Below the pieces are notes generated by a model. The model was not told where the DNA came from. It was given only the letters and a program-made list of their open reading frames with translations, and searched no databases. The position numbers were made by a program, and so were the translations under genes. From Aspidiotus rigidus (lineage: Eukaryota > Arthropoda > Insecta > Hemiptera > Diaspididae), in contig JAVHKY010000063.1 in assembly GCA_035079385.1 (NCBI GenBank), forward strand, positions 1,550,001 to 1,614,000: 64,000 nt of DNA, written 5' to 3'. Below, piece by piece: positions 1-10,775 of the stretch; the first letter of the stretch is position 1; each line of letters opens with the position of its first letter.

Positions 1-468
1 CGCGTTCGTATTCCGCAACATCCCCGAGGCGAAGGCGTGTATTTAATTAGCTCGAATATGTCGACTCGTTTCTTAGTATAATAGTAATCAGAGAAAGAAT
101 GAAGAAAGTCGACGTGCTTAAGATAGAACGAAAACATCGAGTCGAAATTTCTTCACATAGAGCTTAGCAAATAGGTGTGCTCGCGCGCGCGCGCGCGTCG
201 TGTATATGCGTGTGTGCTTGTGTTTGTGTGGACTGTAGGTACGCGTGCGTATCGTTTGGAACGTGTCTCGAATGTTGGTGTATTTTACAGCACGTAAAAG
301 AGTTACGCCTTCGGAAAGAGACGGCAAAGGTACATGTCACCGTTTCCTCGTAGGATTACGTATTATGATTCTCAACCGCAGTTCTCACTACTCGATAATG
401 CGATAGCGGCTACAGTAATGAGTTCAGTGTCGCGCCGTAAGATAGCGCACATAATCACAGTCGTAGTG

Positions 469-499
<31 letters not shown>

Positions 500-1748
500 C
501 CGTCATCGTCGTCGGTACCGTGCCGAAAATATTCAAAACGCGGCGTGCACGTTTCAGTCACAACGCGAGAGAGAAACCGACAGTCAGTGTCGCGATTCGC
601 GCCGCTAACAGTAGTCACGAAAATCTATCGCGAATTTTTATCAATCGTGATCCGTTCTAAATACGAGTCGAGTTCGGGTACGCGTTACCGAGTACAAATT
701 TTTCTCTTTTCTTCTACCTTTTTATTTTTTTCTTCTTCGTTTCGTGAGTGATAGCGTGATCGGTAGTTCGAATTTGGATAATTGAGTTAAACAGAAGAAA
801 AGGTACAAGATTTACATATAAAAAGAGGAAAAGAAAAAGGAAAGAAAAAAAAAAGAAAAAAAAAAGAAAAAAAGAAGTGAATGTGTCGAACGATATAGTA
901 GGGTTTTCAGTTTTCGAAGTAAACTGAGAGAAAACAAACCCTCGTCGGACTTTCTTTAATTTTGCTTCGATTTGTATGTGCACCGGCGACTGATTCATTT
1001 ATAAACATGAATTCGTTGAAGGGCCCTTCAGCACGAATATCGTTTTAATAGAGAAACTGTAACCAGGAAGTAAAGATTCAAAGAAAGAAAAAAAAAAAAA
1101 AAAGAAAAGAAAAGAAGAAGAAGAAGAAGAAGAAGAGAAGAAAGAAAAGAGGTTTCGTTTTATGTTTCAAGGATGTTTGCTCAATTTTCCTTTCACAGTC
1201 GTATAAATTACTGATTACAGTAGAATGATTCTTCCAATATCTTTATGGAGACGATTCCAGTGAATAATTGCTTGAATTCGCGTTACGTTTCGTGCTAGTG
1301 AAACGATATAATACCAACAAAACTAACGATGTGATTTGTTTTATTGAATATTATCTCTTTCTTTTTTTTTTTTTCCTAATCTCATCTGCTTTATTGATTC
1401 TAGTCAATGTGCTTCGAAAAAGCGTTATAATTGTATTTAATTTCTGTCAATACTTTGAACTAATTCGTTGCTCCTATTTTTTGTTTTTTTTTTCTTTTGT
1501 TTGTTTCTTTCTCTGGCTGGTGTTGTCTTCGTTATCAACTACGTGCGTGCTTGTACCTTACCGGTTACTTCTTCCGCTTCATCATTTGGAATCTCTGATA
1601 CGTCGGTCTTGGCCGACCTTAATTCCAACGTACGTCTTCCATATCACGCAAAATTATCATCATCGGTGACCTTGGGGACGCCGGGGCTCCACTTTATGGG
1701 GAGCATGACGTCGCCGCTGCAGGGTGCCCTGGGGGCAGTTGGTGGAGC
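1..1748 (+). promoter_or_regulatory. Abd-B upstream and probable 5' UTR region
   Basis: No protein-coding gene is supported here. The region holds a (CG)n run at about 180-198, a (GTA)n microsatellite at 463-499, purine-rich A/G tracts at 820-880 and 1075-1150, and pyrimidine tracts at 1350-1380 and 1478-1515. The transcription start cannot be placed. A pyrimidine tract followed by TTGATTCTAG near 1403 could be an acceptor of a 5' UTR intron, but this is weak. Confidence 0.45.
463..499. repeat. (GTA)n microsatellite
   Basis: About twelve GTA units with one GTG interruption near the 5' end. The open frames across it (poly-Val or poly-Tyr) are artefacts of the repeat. Confidence 0.9.
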
Positions 1749-1752
1749 ATGA
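1696..1752 (+). promoter_or_regulatory. upstream ORF overlapping the Abd-B start
   Basis: An 18-codon reading frame, with ATGs at 1696 and 1705, runs in another frame just ahead of Abd-B. Its TGA stop (1750-1752) overlaps the Abd-B ATG at 1749 (ATGA). If the mRNA leader includes it, scanning ribosomes would terminate exactly at the main start, an arrangement that allows leaky scanning or reinitiation control. Transcription through this segment is assumed, not shown. Confidence 0.4.
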
Positions 1753-2490
1753 TGAACGGCGGAGGACCACTGTACGACGAGCCTCCGCCTCCACCATCAG
1801 CGTTACCTTTATCGCACATTAAATCGTCACCGTCACCCTCCACAACTCCGGCTATCGCCAGTAGCACCGTAGCGTCGGGTACGTCGTCCACGTCCCCGTC
1901 GTCCGTTACCAGTAACAGTGGACCGTTACATATACCGGCGAAAAGACTAGTCGCGTCGTATGGCGCAGATTGCGTGGATGGTGTAGGTGGCGGAGGTAGC
2001 GTTATTCGCCATTCGCATCATGGTTCGCAGCCGTGGAATTATTCACCCGTGGGCGAGCACGCATCCCCTGCTACCGCCTTCGACCAATACAATACGCCGA
2101 CTTATTACAACCTGGCTACAGATCCGATCTCGCGTAGTGAAGGACGCAAACCGACTGTACCATTCTGGTCACCAGCCACCGCCACCGGTAATGCCGCATC
2201 CGAGTACAGCAAGTACACAAGCAATGCCGGAGCCATACCATGCGGTGATCAGCCTCCGTTCGGTCAAGGGTGGTCTTGCTATTCACCGTATCCGACCGCT
2301 AGCCGCCACCATGGCGAGTCACACCACTCACATCACTCTCAGGCGGTTCCTTACCTATCTAGCGAGGAGCGCATTTCGAGAATACAATCGGCCGCCGAGT
2401 CAGTACCCTTTGCTCATGATTCGTACCCGTTACGAAATTACCCGCCTCCGCCGAGCGATCCGCTTTCAACGGGCGCGTATCCTCCTTCAG
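1749..2490 (+). CDS. Abd-B: Abdominal-B, coding exon 1 (N-terminal region)
   Basis: First coding exon of the posterior Hox transcription factor Abd-B, a nuclear DNA-binding protein that specifies posterior abdominal segments and genitalia in insects. The exon encodes residues 1-247 plus one base of codon 248. Visible landmarks are a YDEPPPPP stretch (9-16), a Ser/Thr/Pro-rich linker (26-57), PLHIPAKR (59-66), a WNYSP segment near 96, FDQYNTPTYYN (111-121), FGQGWSCYSPY (171-181), a His-rich run (187-197) and YLSSEERISRIQSAAES (202-218). From memory, their order resembles the Drosophila Abd-B m protein. The start is the first ATG after an in-frame TAA at 1620-1622; a second ATG follows at once (1752). 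The exon ends at CAG|GTATGT, a strong donor, and reading on into the intron gives only eight more codons. Splicing to 52467 completes an Ala codon and keeps frame. A tiny exon hidden in the intron cannot be excluded. Confidence 0.9.
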
Positions 2491-2516
2491 GTATGTATAT
2501 TCTGACTTATGTTTAA

Positions 2517-3605
2517 CGTATGTATACGTAATCTAGTAAAGATAAGAATGGCAATACAGTTGTGAATTAAGTGAAGTGAAAGAACGAATGTGGTAAAGAA
2601 GTGATCTGCCAGCTAGTGTGTATCACTTTTAATCGCACTTTCGTTGTATTCAAGTAAGTCATCAGTTATACACTAAGAGAGGAGTTCGGCAATCATGGGT
2701 CGTGAACCAAGAAATGTTTGAAAATTTTCAAATAACCAATTTGTCTTGTCCTGATAAAAAAAAAAAAAAAAGGTGAATGGTTACTAAACTCTACTCTTAG
2801 TGACCATTTCATTCGAATAGAGAAATTATAGTCATTCTTGATTATTTGAAAAATTTTGTAACGAGACTACAATGTATCTTTGGATTCGACTTCAGGTAGG
2901 TATATCGCTGTACGAGATTTCTATAATATGTGTTGACACTGCGAATAATGAGTGCGCGATAAAAGGGGGAAAACCAATAGTAACCGAAATTGAATGCATT
3001 AGCTTAAGAAGAAGAGAGAGAAAAAAATGCAATATATATACTTTCATTAACCCTCCCCCCTCCCCCCCCCCCATTGCAATCTATTATTGGAATATAACCT
3101 ACCACCACATACGTAATATCACAATCTGAAGGACATTAAAATTTTGCTCACACAAATAATTTATAGGTTTATAAGAATGAAAATATATACAGTATAGGAG
3201 GTAAGGTGTACTGCAGGAACATTAGTGTTGCGTGTCTACGAGAAGCTCGCGTAAAATTTTCGTTGATGGCTGGTTGCGTGTGTGCGACTGGCCACGGCCG
3301 CACTTTTGGAAAACGTTCGCGTATAACATACACAAGCAAACTTACACGATACGTCATAGGTATCGCATACATAACATATTATTTTATATTTTTTTTTTAA
3401 AACGAAAAACATCAATTTTATTGAAACTAGTCAGTTCCGTGGTGATGATGACGAATTATTATCATTATTATTTGCACGTCGTCGCAAAATGGAAGACAAC
3501 TCCGAGGTAAATTACTGACGATATATAGATTATTATGTATGATGTCGAGAATGTTTGCTTCAAAGTTGCCGCACAATGATAATTGGTATGCACTTTACCG
3601 AAAAT
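2517..3605. other. intron segment, nothing recognised
   Basis: Low-complexity patches only: a poly(A) run near 2757-2771 and a C-rich run at about 3051-3072. No coding frame or transposon signature is supported. Confidence 0.5.
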
Positions 3606-3860
3606 CTATACAACGTTAATCAATTGAAAAATTACTTTTTTTTTCCGAAGTATTATTTCACTTATATACCGGTACGCAATGATATTATTCAACCTTACCC
3701 GCCTGATTATTGCAGCAGTAGCTAATAATGCTGCCTTCTGGGCTTCCTCTAAAGTCCTCTCCTGCCAGTACCTCTCCTTCACTAGCTCTTTAATCCCATG
3801 ACTTGTGCTGTATGGGATTATTCCGGTAGTTGAGAGGACGGTCGGCATAATTTGAATCGA
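3606..3860 (-). pseudogene. 3' fragment of a non-LTR reverse transcriptase ORF
   Basis: The minus-strand frame reads PTVLSTTGIIPYSTSHGIKEL, then LEEAQKAALLATAAIIRRV. This resembles the extreme C-terminus of non-LTR retrotransposon polyproteins, where a V(I)P(I)VI(S/G)xxG segment is followed by (L/M)QKAALL(G/A)TARI(L/I)RRVL. Only about 60 codons remain, with no RT catalytic motifs, so it is a dead 5'-truncated fragment. A (TTA)n run lies just beyond it. Clade assignment is not possible. Confidence 0.5.
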
Positions 3861-3879
3861 CTTTACGGCCCATTGCGTC

Positions 3880-3881
3880 TG

Positions 3882-3917
<36 letters not shown>
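3880..3917. repeat. (TTA)n microsatellite
   Basis: About eleven TTA units beside the retrotransposon fragment. Confidence 0.85.
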
Positions 3918-3918
<1 letters not shown>

Positions 3919-3970
3919 AAACACATTTTAACGCAATTCATTTCATTCCCCGATAAAAAAACTCCCTAGC

Positions 3971-4629
3971 ATTGCGTGCCAGACAGTTTACCCGGCAATG
4001 AAAGCGACAGGGTGTTTCTTTCACCTGGGGCAGGCTGTCGACCGCCAGGTTTAGGCAATAGGACTTCAGGAGAGGAACAACGATGAAGACGACGATAGAG
4101 TCCGTACATATACTCATATGATTCTAGCATTTCCTTTGTGCCGACTGAGGAAGTAGAACCCTTGTTTCTAGAATTACGCGACGACAGCCCCGATGAAATG
4201 GCAGAACTTTTCGGATACTTCGATAGGTATTACGTACGCGGTGTACCAGCTAGATGTAGACGTCGCGCTGTGCGACCACGATATGGGCCAAAAGTTTGGA
4301 ACCAGTACGAAATGGTTCTCGCCAACTCTCACGGCACCAACAATGTGGGTGAGGGTTGGCACAATCGCTTCCGTAATGTAGCTGGTAAAGTGCATCCTGG
4401 CTTGTTCAGTTTATTCAAAGAATTATCACAGAAAGAACAAGCGAACACGGAGGTTTGCCTCCTAGAGTTGAGTATGGGACGCCGCGTGAAGAACAGCCCC
4501 ACACGTAAGTGGCTGCACCGCGAAGACCGTATATAAAGCATAACTCACCAGTACGAGCAGTATGTCGAGGAGAACGACGAGCTAACGTACCTTCGGACTC
4601 TCGGTGACAGCACTGTCAAAATAGCGTGA
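3971..4629 (+). pseudogene. Mutator-like (MULE) transposase, C-terminal part, broken
   Basis: Conceptual translation in pieces gives YPAMKATGCFFHLGQAVDRQ, the GCxFHLxQ block of the MULE transposase core, then an in-frame TAG at 4052-4054. The frame continues to about 4137, where a +1/-1 shift leads into the main open segment at 4138-4536. That segment contains WNQYEMVLANSHGTNNVGEGWHNRF, like the TNN(x)xEGWHxxF block of insect MULE/FLYWCH-associated transposases, and a HPGLFSLFKEL helix. A further stop (4534-4536) interrupts a tail running to a TGA at 4629. The N-terminal half with the first catalytic Asp is missing. Known function of the family: cut-and-paste transposition. Two stops and a frameshift make this copy inactive. 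Confidence 0.75.
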
Positions 4630-4683
4630 CATAATATGTAAAGCAATAATAATCACTAATAATAAATGTGAATCATTTCGGCT

Positions 4684-4735
4684 TGTCGGGTGTTGTCGTG
4701 TCGGGAAATTGAATGTCGGGGAAAAAACTGTCGGG
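4684..4735 (+). repeat. four TGTCGGG iterons at exact 15-bp spacing
   Basis: TGTCGGG begins at 4684, 4699, 4714 and 4729, each 15 bp from the next, just downstream of the MULE transposase remnant. They probably belong to the terminal region of that element, where transposase-binding repeats are expected. A similar but weaker block (CAGTTTACCCGGCA at about 3984) lies on the other side of the gene, in inverted relation to the outer end (CAGTTTAAGCCCGACA on the minus strand). Confidence 0.7.
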
Positions 4736-4742
4736 CTTAAAC

Positions 4743-5158
4743 TGAAAGAAATATTCGGTAATGTACATCGAACTTTTGCAATTGAATTTTGGTCGTCAGT
4801 AACTGATTTAGTTTATTAGTCACTATAATTATTAGGGAATTATGTACAAACTGATTCTCTCGTCACCAAAGTTTGGTGGGTTACCAAACTTTTCTCTCAG
4901 TAGAGGTCTCGCAAATGGAAGGGTCTGCCTTGTTCAAGTGAATGATGTTCCCGGAAACGAATTATATCCTTTACGCCGCTAGATGCGCTGCGTCGCGTGA
5001 CCAAAAGTATTCAATTATGTATTTAGATAGAAGTTTCCGGTATTATCGTTTAGAGTATTTGATGACAGTGAAGCTGGGCCGTAATACTTCACGATAAGCA
5101 GCGGGTTCTCACTCTGTTTCTTCTTTCTTTTTTGACATGTTTCATAAGCTATTACCTT
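4743..5158. other. intron segment, nothing recognised
   Basis: No repeat, frame or RNA signature is supported in this stretch. Confidence 0.5.
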
Positions 5159-5390
5159 TACATATTCTAAACTAGAATAATCCTAGACGACGAAGGAGAC
5201 GAACGAGCGGAGTGAGTGACCTCCCCATAAGCACTAGATCAAGAAGGAGGGCAAACGAACAGAACAACCTCCTCACAAAACTAAATTATTCGATATTGCA
5301 TACGCATATTAGACTTATATTTTCAACTATGACTATGACAGACATGAAACATGATCTTTATTTATTTGGCTACGCCAGAACATTTTAGTT
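5159..5390 (+). repeat. dispersed repeat (family C), copy 1
   Basis: Matches the reverse complement of 49200-49413 over nearly its whole length. Shared landmarks are CTAAACTAGAATAATCCTAG, a CGAGCGGAG(C/T)GAGTGA core, GCACTAGATCAAGAAGGAGG, and an end reading GATCTTTATTTATTTGGCTA. No coding capacity and no clear terminal inverted repeat. Class unknown. Confidence 0.7.
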
Positions 5391-6690
5391 TAGCCTATTT
5401 CCATTCTTCCCCTTTTTCTTTCTTTTCTCTTTTTTCTACTTCTGCTTGATATTTTGGATGAAATTATAACTTGACAAAGTTGATCCGTACAACTCATATT
5501 TGCTAAACATCGACCAGCTTCAATTTATGGATACCTTTAATATTGACCCATATATCTCCAGGACTCTCAAAAATACATGTCTTCTTGGTTTTAATCATTT
5601 CTCCTCTCATTCTTGTCCACTATGCCCCAATAGTTTTATTTTTTTCATTAATTTACATAATGTTATTTCGATTGTTCCTTCTGGCTGAATTACTTACCTA
5701 TCTCATGACTCCACATTTTTATTAATTTTTTTTTTCTTCTTCCTTTTTATTATCTATTTTTTTTTTGAATAGCCGTCTAATGAACTAGGTTTGGAACTGG
5801 TGTAGAGGTTGGGGTGATAGCGGAGGATACCCGATGTTAGATTAGTTTTTGGATCAATTTTTTTCTTTTCTCTCTTTTTTCTTGTTATTGGCCGAGCTGT
5901 TATTGTGGGCATTTCAATATAAATAAATGAATTACGCTGGTAGAGATTAGAGAATAGATAGGGTAACGGTTGAGACCGAGAAGTTGGACAAGTAAAGGGT
6001 GTCGTTGAACATTAAGAAATTACAGGCTTGAGTTGATCATCGTGAAAGACTGATATTTTATTTGCATAATTTTGGATGTGAAATTCACAAACAACAGTTA
6101 TCTCTAGTCATGAATACATTTTGTCTCAGAATCAAAAGGACCGTGTCAAAAAGATTTGTATTTAATGGATGAAATCTACCAAGACGATACCATGTGTACG
6201 GAAAAGATTAAGAACGCGTATCTGTGTAGGATAGACAGGCATCTTTAACGACACGTACATACATTACTAAATATTATGCACGATGAAATATCCTCTTCAT
6301 CCTATACACAGCGACAGTTATTGCAGATAGATTGTTATGGGTTTCCAAACTCACTAGATTCATGAGATCAAACACATTCACATTCACACCCACACCAACA
6401 CACAAATGCTCTCACTTGACTCGTGACCCTACTGCCCCAACAATATTTTTTACAAATATCAACCAATTGTTAACTGTAAACTTATTCATAATCGTCAACA
6501 TCCGACTTGTACCTGTAACACCTCACTCTTTAGAAAAGAAAGTCATCTGCAGAAGACCATATATCTGATATAAGGCAGTAACTTCCTACTGGATACTTTT
6601 CTACCCGTGCGACTCTCCTCTATTTAGTATACAATGCAAAAACTCAACAAATTTATCATCTGTTCTTCTTTAATAAGAAACCAAGAAATT
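5391..6690. other. intron segment; possible retrotransposon 3' UTR
   Basis: Pyrimidine-rich DNA at 5400-5460 and 5720-5780. The stretch about 5765-5935, ending in GGCCGAGCTG...AATATAAATAAATGAA, looks like the 3' UTR and AT-rich tail of a non-LTR element on the + strand, but no coding part remains. Nothing else is recognised. Confidence 0.3.
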
Positions 6691-6948
6691 CTCTTACTTG
6701 TCGTTTTCATCTCCATCTCCTAACCTCCCGCTCAAATTCCTACTGTTAACTAACTCACTATCATCTCTCCTGGCTATGCAGGACTGTTATTCAACTAATT
6801 CCTGAAATCGGCGCATTCACTTACTCTTGCAATCACTGTCGCTCGCTTCTAAATCTATCTCCTTTCTGTGAATTCCGGGTCACATCAACTTTACAGAACA
6901 AGTCACAATTGTCTTTGCCGCCAGAGATTCCCTTTTATCCCACAAAAT
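6690..6948 (+). pseudogene. RNase H remnant of an I/Jockey-like retrotransposon, copy 1
   Basis: The + strand translates to LKFLLLTNSLSSLLAMQD followed by a stop. This is the RNase H block that normally reads (L/I)TDSLSxL, with the catalytic Asp changed to Asn. About 150 bp here are collinear with the reverse complement of 29993-30150, where the Asp is kept. The homology continues after interruption by other repeats at 9001-9135, 9490-9570 and 9850-9960, so one element is spread over about 3.3 kb by nested insertions. Strongly decayed and non-functional. Confidence 0.6.
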
Positions 6949-6950
6949 TT

Positions 6951-7083
6951 TACCGACTTTTCTATTTAGAAAAGTGAGGTATTACACCCGTAGCAAGGTG
7001 AACAGGGGGCGGGGGCAATGAACTTTCTCAACGTTTTAGAGGTCCTAGATCACAACTAGCGAAAAAAAATTTCAGGTTTCCTT

Positions 7084-7121
<38 letters not shown>

Positions 7122-7830
7122 TGTATGTATGTATGTATGTATGTATGTATGTATGTATGTATGTATGTATAAGATTTTTTTGTTCAAGGAACTCCTCCGA
7201 AACTACCCGATGGATTTTTTTGTAACTTGGCCATATTGTAGTATTATATTTGAAGATGTGCACCTGCAATTCTTTGAGAATCGGATGAGTAGTTCTCGAG
7301 AAATTTTCATTTTTTTTTCGAAAAATTTCTCACTTACAAGTAGCTGCTTACGAATAGCTGCGAGTAGTTGCGAGTAGCTGCTTACGTTACGAAAAGCGGA
7401 TTGTCCTATCCTTTTACCACTTTTGTTATCAGTACGTGTATTGTGATGAAGAACTTTTATCACTCAACAGGTTTATTCTTGGTTCATTCTTCACCAAGGG
7501 TTCATTGAATTTTATTTTCGACGATATTTCATTTAAACTTAGTACACCTGTATCTCACTTCCCGCAGCCCCTGGAGACTTGAATTTCGTTTTGTCAAATT
7601 TTATTTGTTTTATTAAATTTGTTTTTGAACAGATAGTGGCAATGGCGGGTTATTCATTTCATTTTCATTATTATTAGTCATACTCGATAGTGAAAACCTT
7701 GAGTTTGAATGATTAAGTACAATTTTTTAATCTTCATCGAGTGTGCTGATGCGAAACTACCTTGGTGACTTCATTCTTAATTAATTATTGATTTATACGT
7801 TATTTTTCCATGTATACATAATTGACAGTA
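6951..7830 (+). mobile_element. family A repeat, most complete + copy
   Basis: Begins near TACCGACTTTTCTATTTAGA and continues through GTATTACACCCGTAGCAAGG, a CTCCTCCGAAACTACCCGAT block, GATGAGTAGTTCTCGAGAAA, and a tail ending near 7830 that also occurs at 21590-21670. Partial copies lie at 8321-8850, 21155-21675 and 21855-22205, and a minus copy at 51375-52070. It interrupts the retrotransposon remnant around it. No ORF and no convincing terminal inverted repeats, so it is an unclassified, probably non-autonomous element. Confidence 0.6.
7091..7170. repeat. (GTAT)n microsatellite inside family A
   Basis: About 20 tetranucleotide units. The minus copy of family A has a short (TA)n at the same place (51913-51934), so the site seems prone to expansion. 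Confidence 0.95.
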
Positions 7831-8320
7831 GTTCATAGTTGATTTGAGGTATCTCAGGATATGGAAAGATTATTTTCAATTTGGACTGGCTTTTTTGAGT
7901 GAGATCTGAGGTTAGACTAACAAGTAAACCAGGCTCAGGTGCTATATATTTTCACCAACTTTTCTATCTAGTAAAGTGAGGTATTTTGTTTATATGTTTG
8001 GAAATGTTGAAGGGTGAGGGAAGGAATGAGGGGTTGACTAGTGAGGTATTGGTTGCTTCTTTGGTTTCGACATCGATTTTTTTAGTTTTTCGGGATCTTC
8101 TTGTTGCTGGATTCCCAGATGAAGAATCTTGAGATAGAGTTTGCATCTAGAAAATGCTGATATGATAGCGTGAATACAATTTACGAGTGCACGAGAGGAA
8201 TAGCAGCAGGTAGCTTTAAGAGATGTCTGGAATCGGAAGTGATAAAAAATTGAATCACTCAGCCTAATATACAGTACACTAGACTAATACTAGGCTAAGA
8301 ATAATGTCTAGGAATAGATG

Positions 8321-8850
8321 ATTGTAGAGCTCTTTTTCTTACCTACTCTTCTAGCTCGAAAAGTGTGGTATTACACCTGTTGCAAGATTGACAGGGGACA
8401 GAAGCAGTCAACTTTCTCGATGCTTTGGAGGCCCTATATTACTTTCAGCATGAAAAAAATCAGGTTTCTTTATAATTATAGGCCTATATTTACGCTGACA
8501 GAAATTTTTTTTCCGCGAATCTCCTCCAAAACTACTGGATGGAATTTTTCAAGACTTGTATAAGTTATAGTCTCAATCTGAAGATGAGCATCAACAATTT
8601 TTTCGACGAATCTGTAGGTTACGTTTAATCATATTGGGATTAATCGAAATATCAATTTGCAAAGATCGCAGAAACAACTGTTATAGTCTCGAAGCAGTTT
8701 GCGCAAGGGGAGGGGGAGTGGTTTTTATGGAGACGTTTCGTAGGTTTCAGAGACTTCTAGTCTAAATTAAGACAAAATTCAGGTTTCGTTATTGGATTAT
8801 AGGTATTTTTACTCTGTTATCAGTTGATGTGACGTCATAGTGATGGAATT
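8321..8850 (+). mobile_element. family A repeat, diverged copy
   Basis: Shares the start block (TCTAGCTCGAAAAGTGTGGT, GTATTACACCTG), the CTCCTCCAAAACTACTGGAT block and, at 8700-8850, a second module with ATCAGTTGATGTGACGTCA that also occurs at 21980-21997. More diverged than the copy at 6951. Non-coding. Confidence 0.5.
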
Positions 8851-8901
8851 TATAAACTGAGTTTTATTTTTCATTCTACAAATATTTGACATGATTGACG
8901 G

Positions 8902-9000
8902 GTCATTGGTATTTAATGTACAGAGCGGGAGTGACTCTCTCAATGATTTTTGCATTTCGGTTGAAAAGTCGTGTACTACTCAAAGGGACTGCGTGAGTAT
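8902..9000 (+). repeat. dispersed repeat (family B), copy 1
   Basis: About 100 bp containing GTCATTGGTATTTAATGTAC, CTCTCAATGATTTTTGCAT and AAAGTCGTGTACTACTCA. It recurs at 33172-33275 on the same strand and at 51290-51375 in reverse, where it touches a family A copy, so it may be an end module of family A. Confidence 0.65.
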
Positions 9001-9990
9001 CTTTTTGATCCTGTACTTGCCCCTGCTTCTGACCTTAGAAACTATTACCGATCCCTAATACTCGACTCTTGGTAAGACTTGAAAAAATCAGTATCAAACA
9101 AACTTTGTTTTGGACTTTTTCCAATCGAAGTAACTGCCATTAAGAAATCATTCTTTCCCACCTCACGATTGATCACACTTTCCCACCCATTACTATCTTT
9201 TTTTGGGTCTAACATTTTTTCCTCCCCTCTCGTCAATACTGCCAATATGGTAATACATCTGTTCGTCGCCTCTTTTTGTGTTCTGGTTTTGAAAATATCC
9301 GTCTTCCCCTCTCGACTGTTTCTCACGTCTTCCACCTGCTCTCTGTAAAAATTCCAATACGGTAACCAATTCTCTTGACTAACTGCGTTTCACTTACTTT
9401 CACCCTTTACTGTAGTTTTTGATCCTGTCCCAACTTCCATCTCAATTTTCTCACTTTCATCACAGTTACTTACCTGGAGCTGATAAGACATCTTGTGATA
9501 ACTTCGTTATCTCTAGGAAGGGGGTCGATGAAAAATCATAGGAAAGAGCTGAAAGCAGTAGCCAATATACGTTCATTTGTCTCACAAGTTAAGAAAGAGC
9601 GCTGTATTAAGGTTTGAACCTTCATTAGAGGGCGCTACTGAAATGGTGAACAAGAGAACTTATGTATATTTGTACATTGATTTTCAAACAGCCGTTTCTT
9701 TTTCCATATCTCATACACCATTATTTTTTTTTTCTGTATCCAAAGTTGATTATAATGGATTACAAAATTTATGCTTGTGTTTGCTTTAAAAAATGATATC
9801 CGATTAATTATGGCGATCGAAATTCCTCCATTTAAAAAGCATTGCATGAAAATGTAAATTTCGTCAGGGCTACCAACATCCCAACTCGAAGTTTAAACCC
9901 CAATAGGAAAGTAATCATGGTAATAATATTTTTCCATGGCAAGTCAGCAACTCGGTTCTTCAACTTATAATCGTTTTTTCTTCAATATAC
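9001..9990 (+). pseudogene. I/Jockey-like retrotransposon remnant, C-terminal and 3' part, copy 1
   Basis: 9001-9135 is collinear with the reverse complement of about 29850-29950 (tracts like DPVLAPASDLRNYY). The next open stretch (9079-9348) reads TSRLITLSHPLLSFFGSN, recalling the TRLRIGHTxLTHSxLL block that follows RNase H in I-group elements, but cysteines of the CCHC-like motif are lost. 9490-9570 (GAAAGCAGTAGCCAATATAC) and 9850-9960 (AAGTAATCATGGTAATAATA) again match the minus copy at 29500-29680. Decayed; product not functional. Confidence 0.5.
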
Positions 9991-10309
9991 ATGATACTCA
10001 TTCAATCCTAACATGATGAAACGAAAATTTATTTTGGTATCAAGAATAGCCTAGAAAAGCAGTAGCCAATACATACATGTAAGAATATGCTGCTGCATAT
10101 TCTTGCACACTGGCACTCGCAGACAAAATAGGTAGTCGTAGTTGTTATAAGAGATTAGAATAGAGATAGCGAGTGTCAGTTAATTCACGTTTTGTACGTG
10201 TAGTTGAGATATTGTTCAATAGAGACTCGGTAGCAGGAAAGACGAAGGTCTTCGGATCAATAGAGACCTGTTGCCGAGAAAGACGAAGTTCGATTCTTAC
10301 ATACATATA

Positions 10310-10440
10310 TGGGTAACTTAGAAGCTTTATTACAACTTTTTTGCGTATCTTTAATCGGTGAAATAATTCTCGACACAATTTTAGCATAATGTGAAAATTT
10401 CATCGAATTTCTCTGAGTGAGAGCAGAGATTACTTGTTAC
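10310..10440 (+). repeat. dispersed repeat matching 28950-29085 in reverse
   Basis: Contains TTATTACAACTTTTTTGCGT, TCTCGACACAATTTTAGCAT and AATTTCATCGAATTTCTC. The reverse complement of 28950-29085 carries the same blocks in the same order. Each copy neighbours an I/Jockey-like remnant, so this may be part of that element's 3' region. Confidence 0.55.
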
Positions 10441-10497
10441 ACGCGATTATGGTTTTGTTCTTATAATATAGGATAGGATAGGATACAGAGGAAGAAA

Positions 10498-10775
10498 TAA
10501 TCAAATCAAATCAAATTTTATTCTACAGGTTTGCACAAGTTCATAATATTACTACAGAAATGAGTCGCCCACCTCTTGCTCAAATTACTTTCGCTAAGCG
10601 AGAGCAGTGGGGATTATTATTTTCATCAAGTTTGCAAGAGAGAAAGAAAAGAAAAAAAGGAGTAATATATTGAAGATAAAAAAGGCGAAAAACAAAAATA
10701 AATAAATTAATTAATTATTGAAACAAATAAATAAATAAATCCAGCTCCTCAAATGCGGTGGCTAGGGCCATTGTA
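10498..10775 (-). mobile_element. 3' end of a non-LTR retrotransposon with (GATTT)n tail
   Basis: Read on the minus strand, the segment ends in ACCTGTAGAATAAAATTTGA followed by repeated GATTT units, a form of 3' terminus common in insect CR1/Jockey-type non-LTR elements. The coding part is absent; upstream on the minus strand are AT-rich repeats (AATAAATAAATA). The assignment rests only on the tail. Confidence 0.4.

Noticed and set aside
334..660. 108-codon frame upstream of Abd-B
   Set aside because: It is built on the (GTA)n microsatellite (poly-Val), with no family features and an overlapping minus frame of equal quality.
1268..1752. Possible longer N-terminal extension of Abd-B in the frame ending at 1752
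   Set aside because: This frame meets TGA at 1750 and is pyrimidine-tract sequence at its 5' end. The Abd-B frame has its own upstream stop at 1620.
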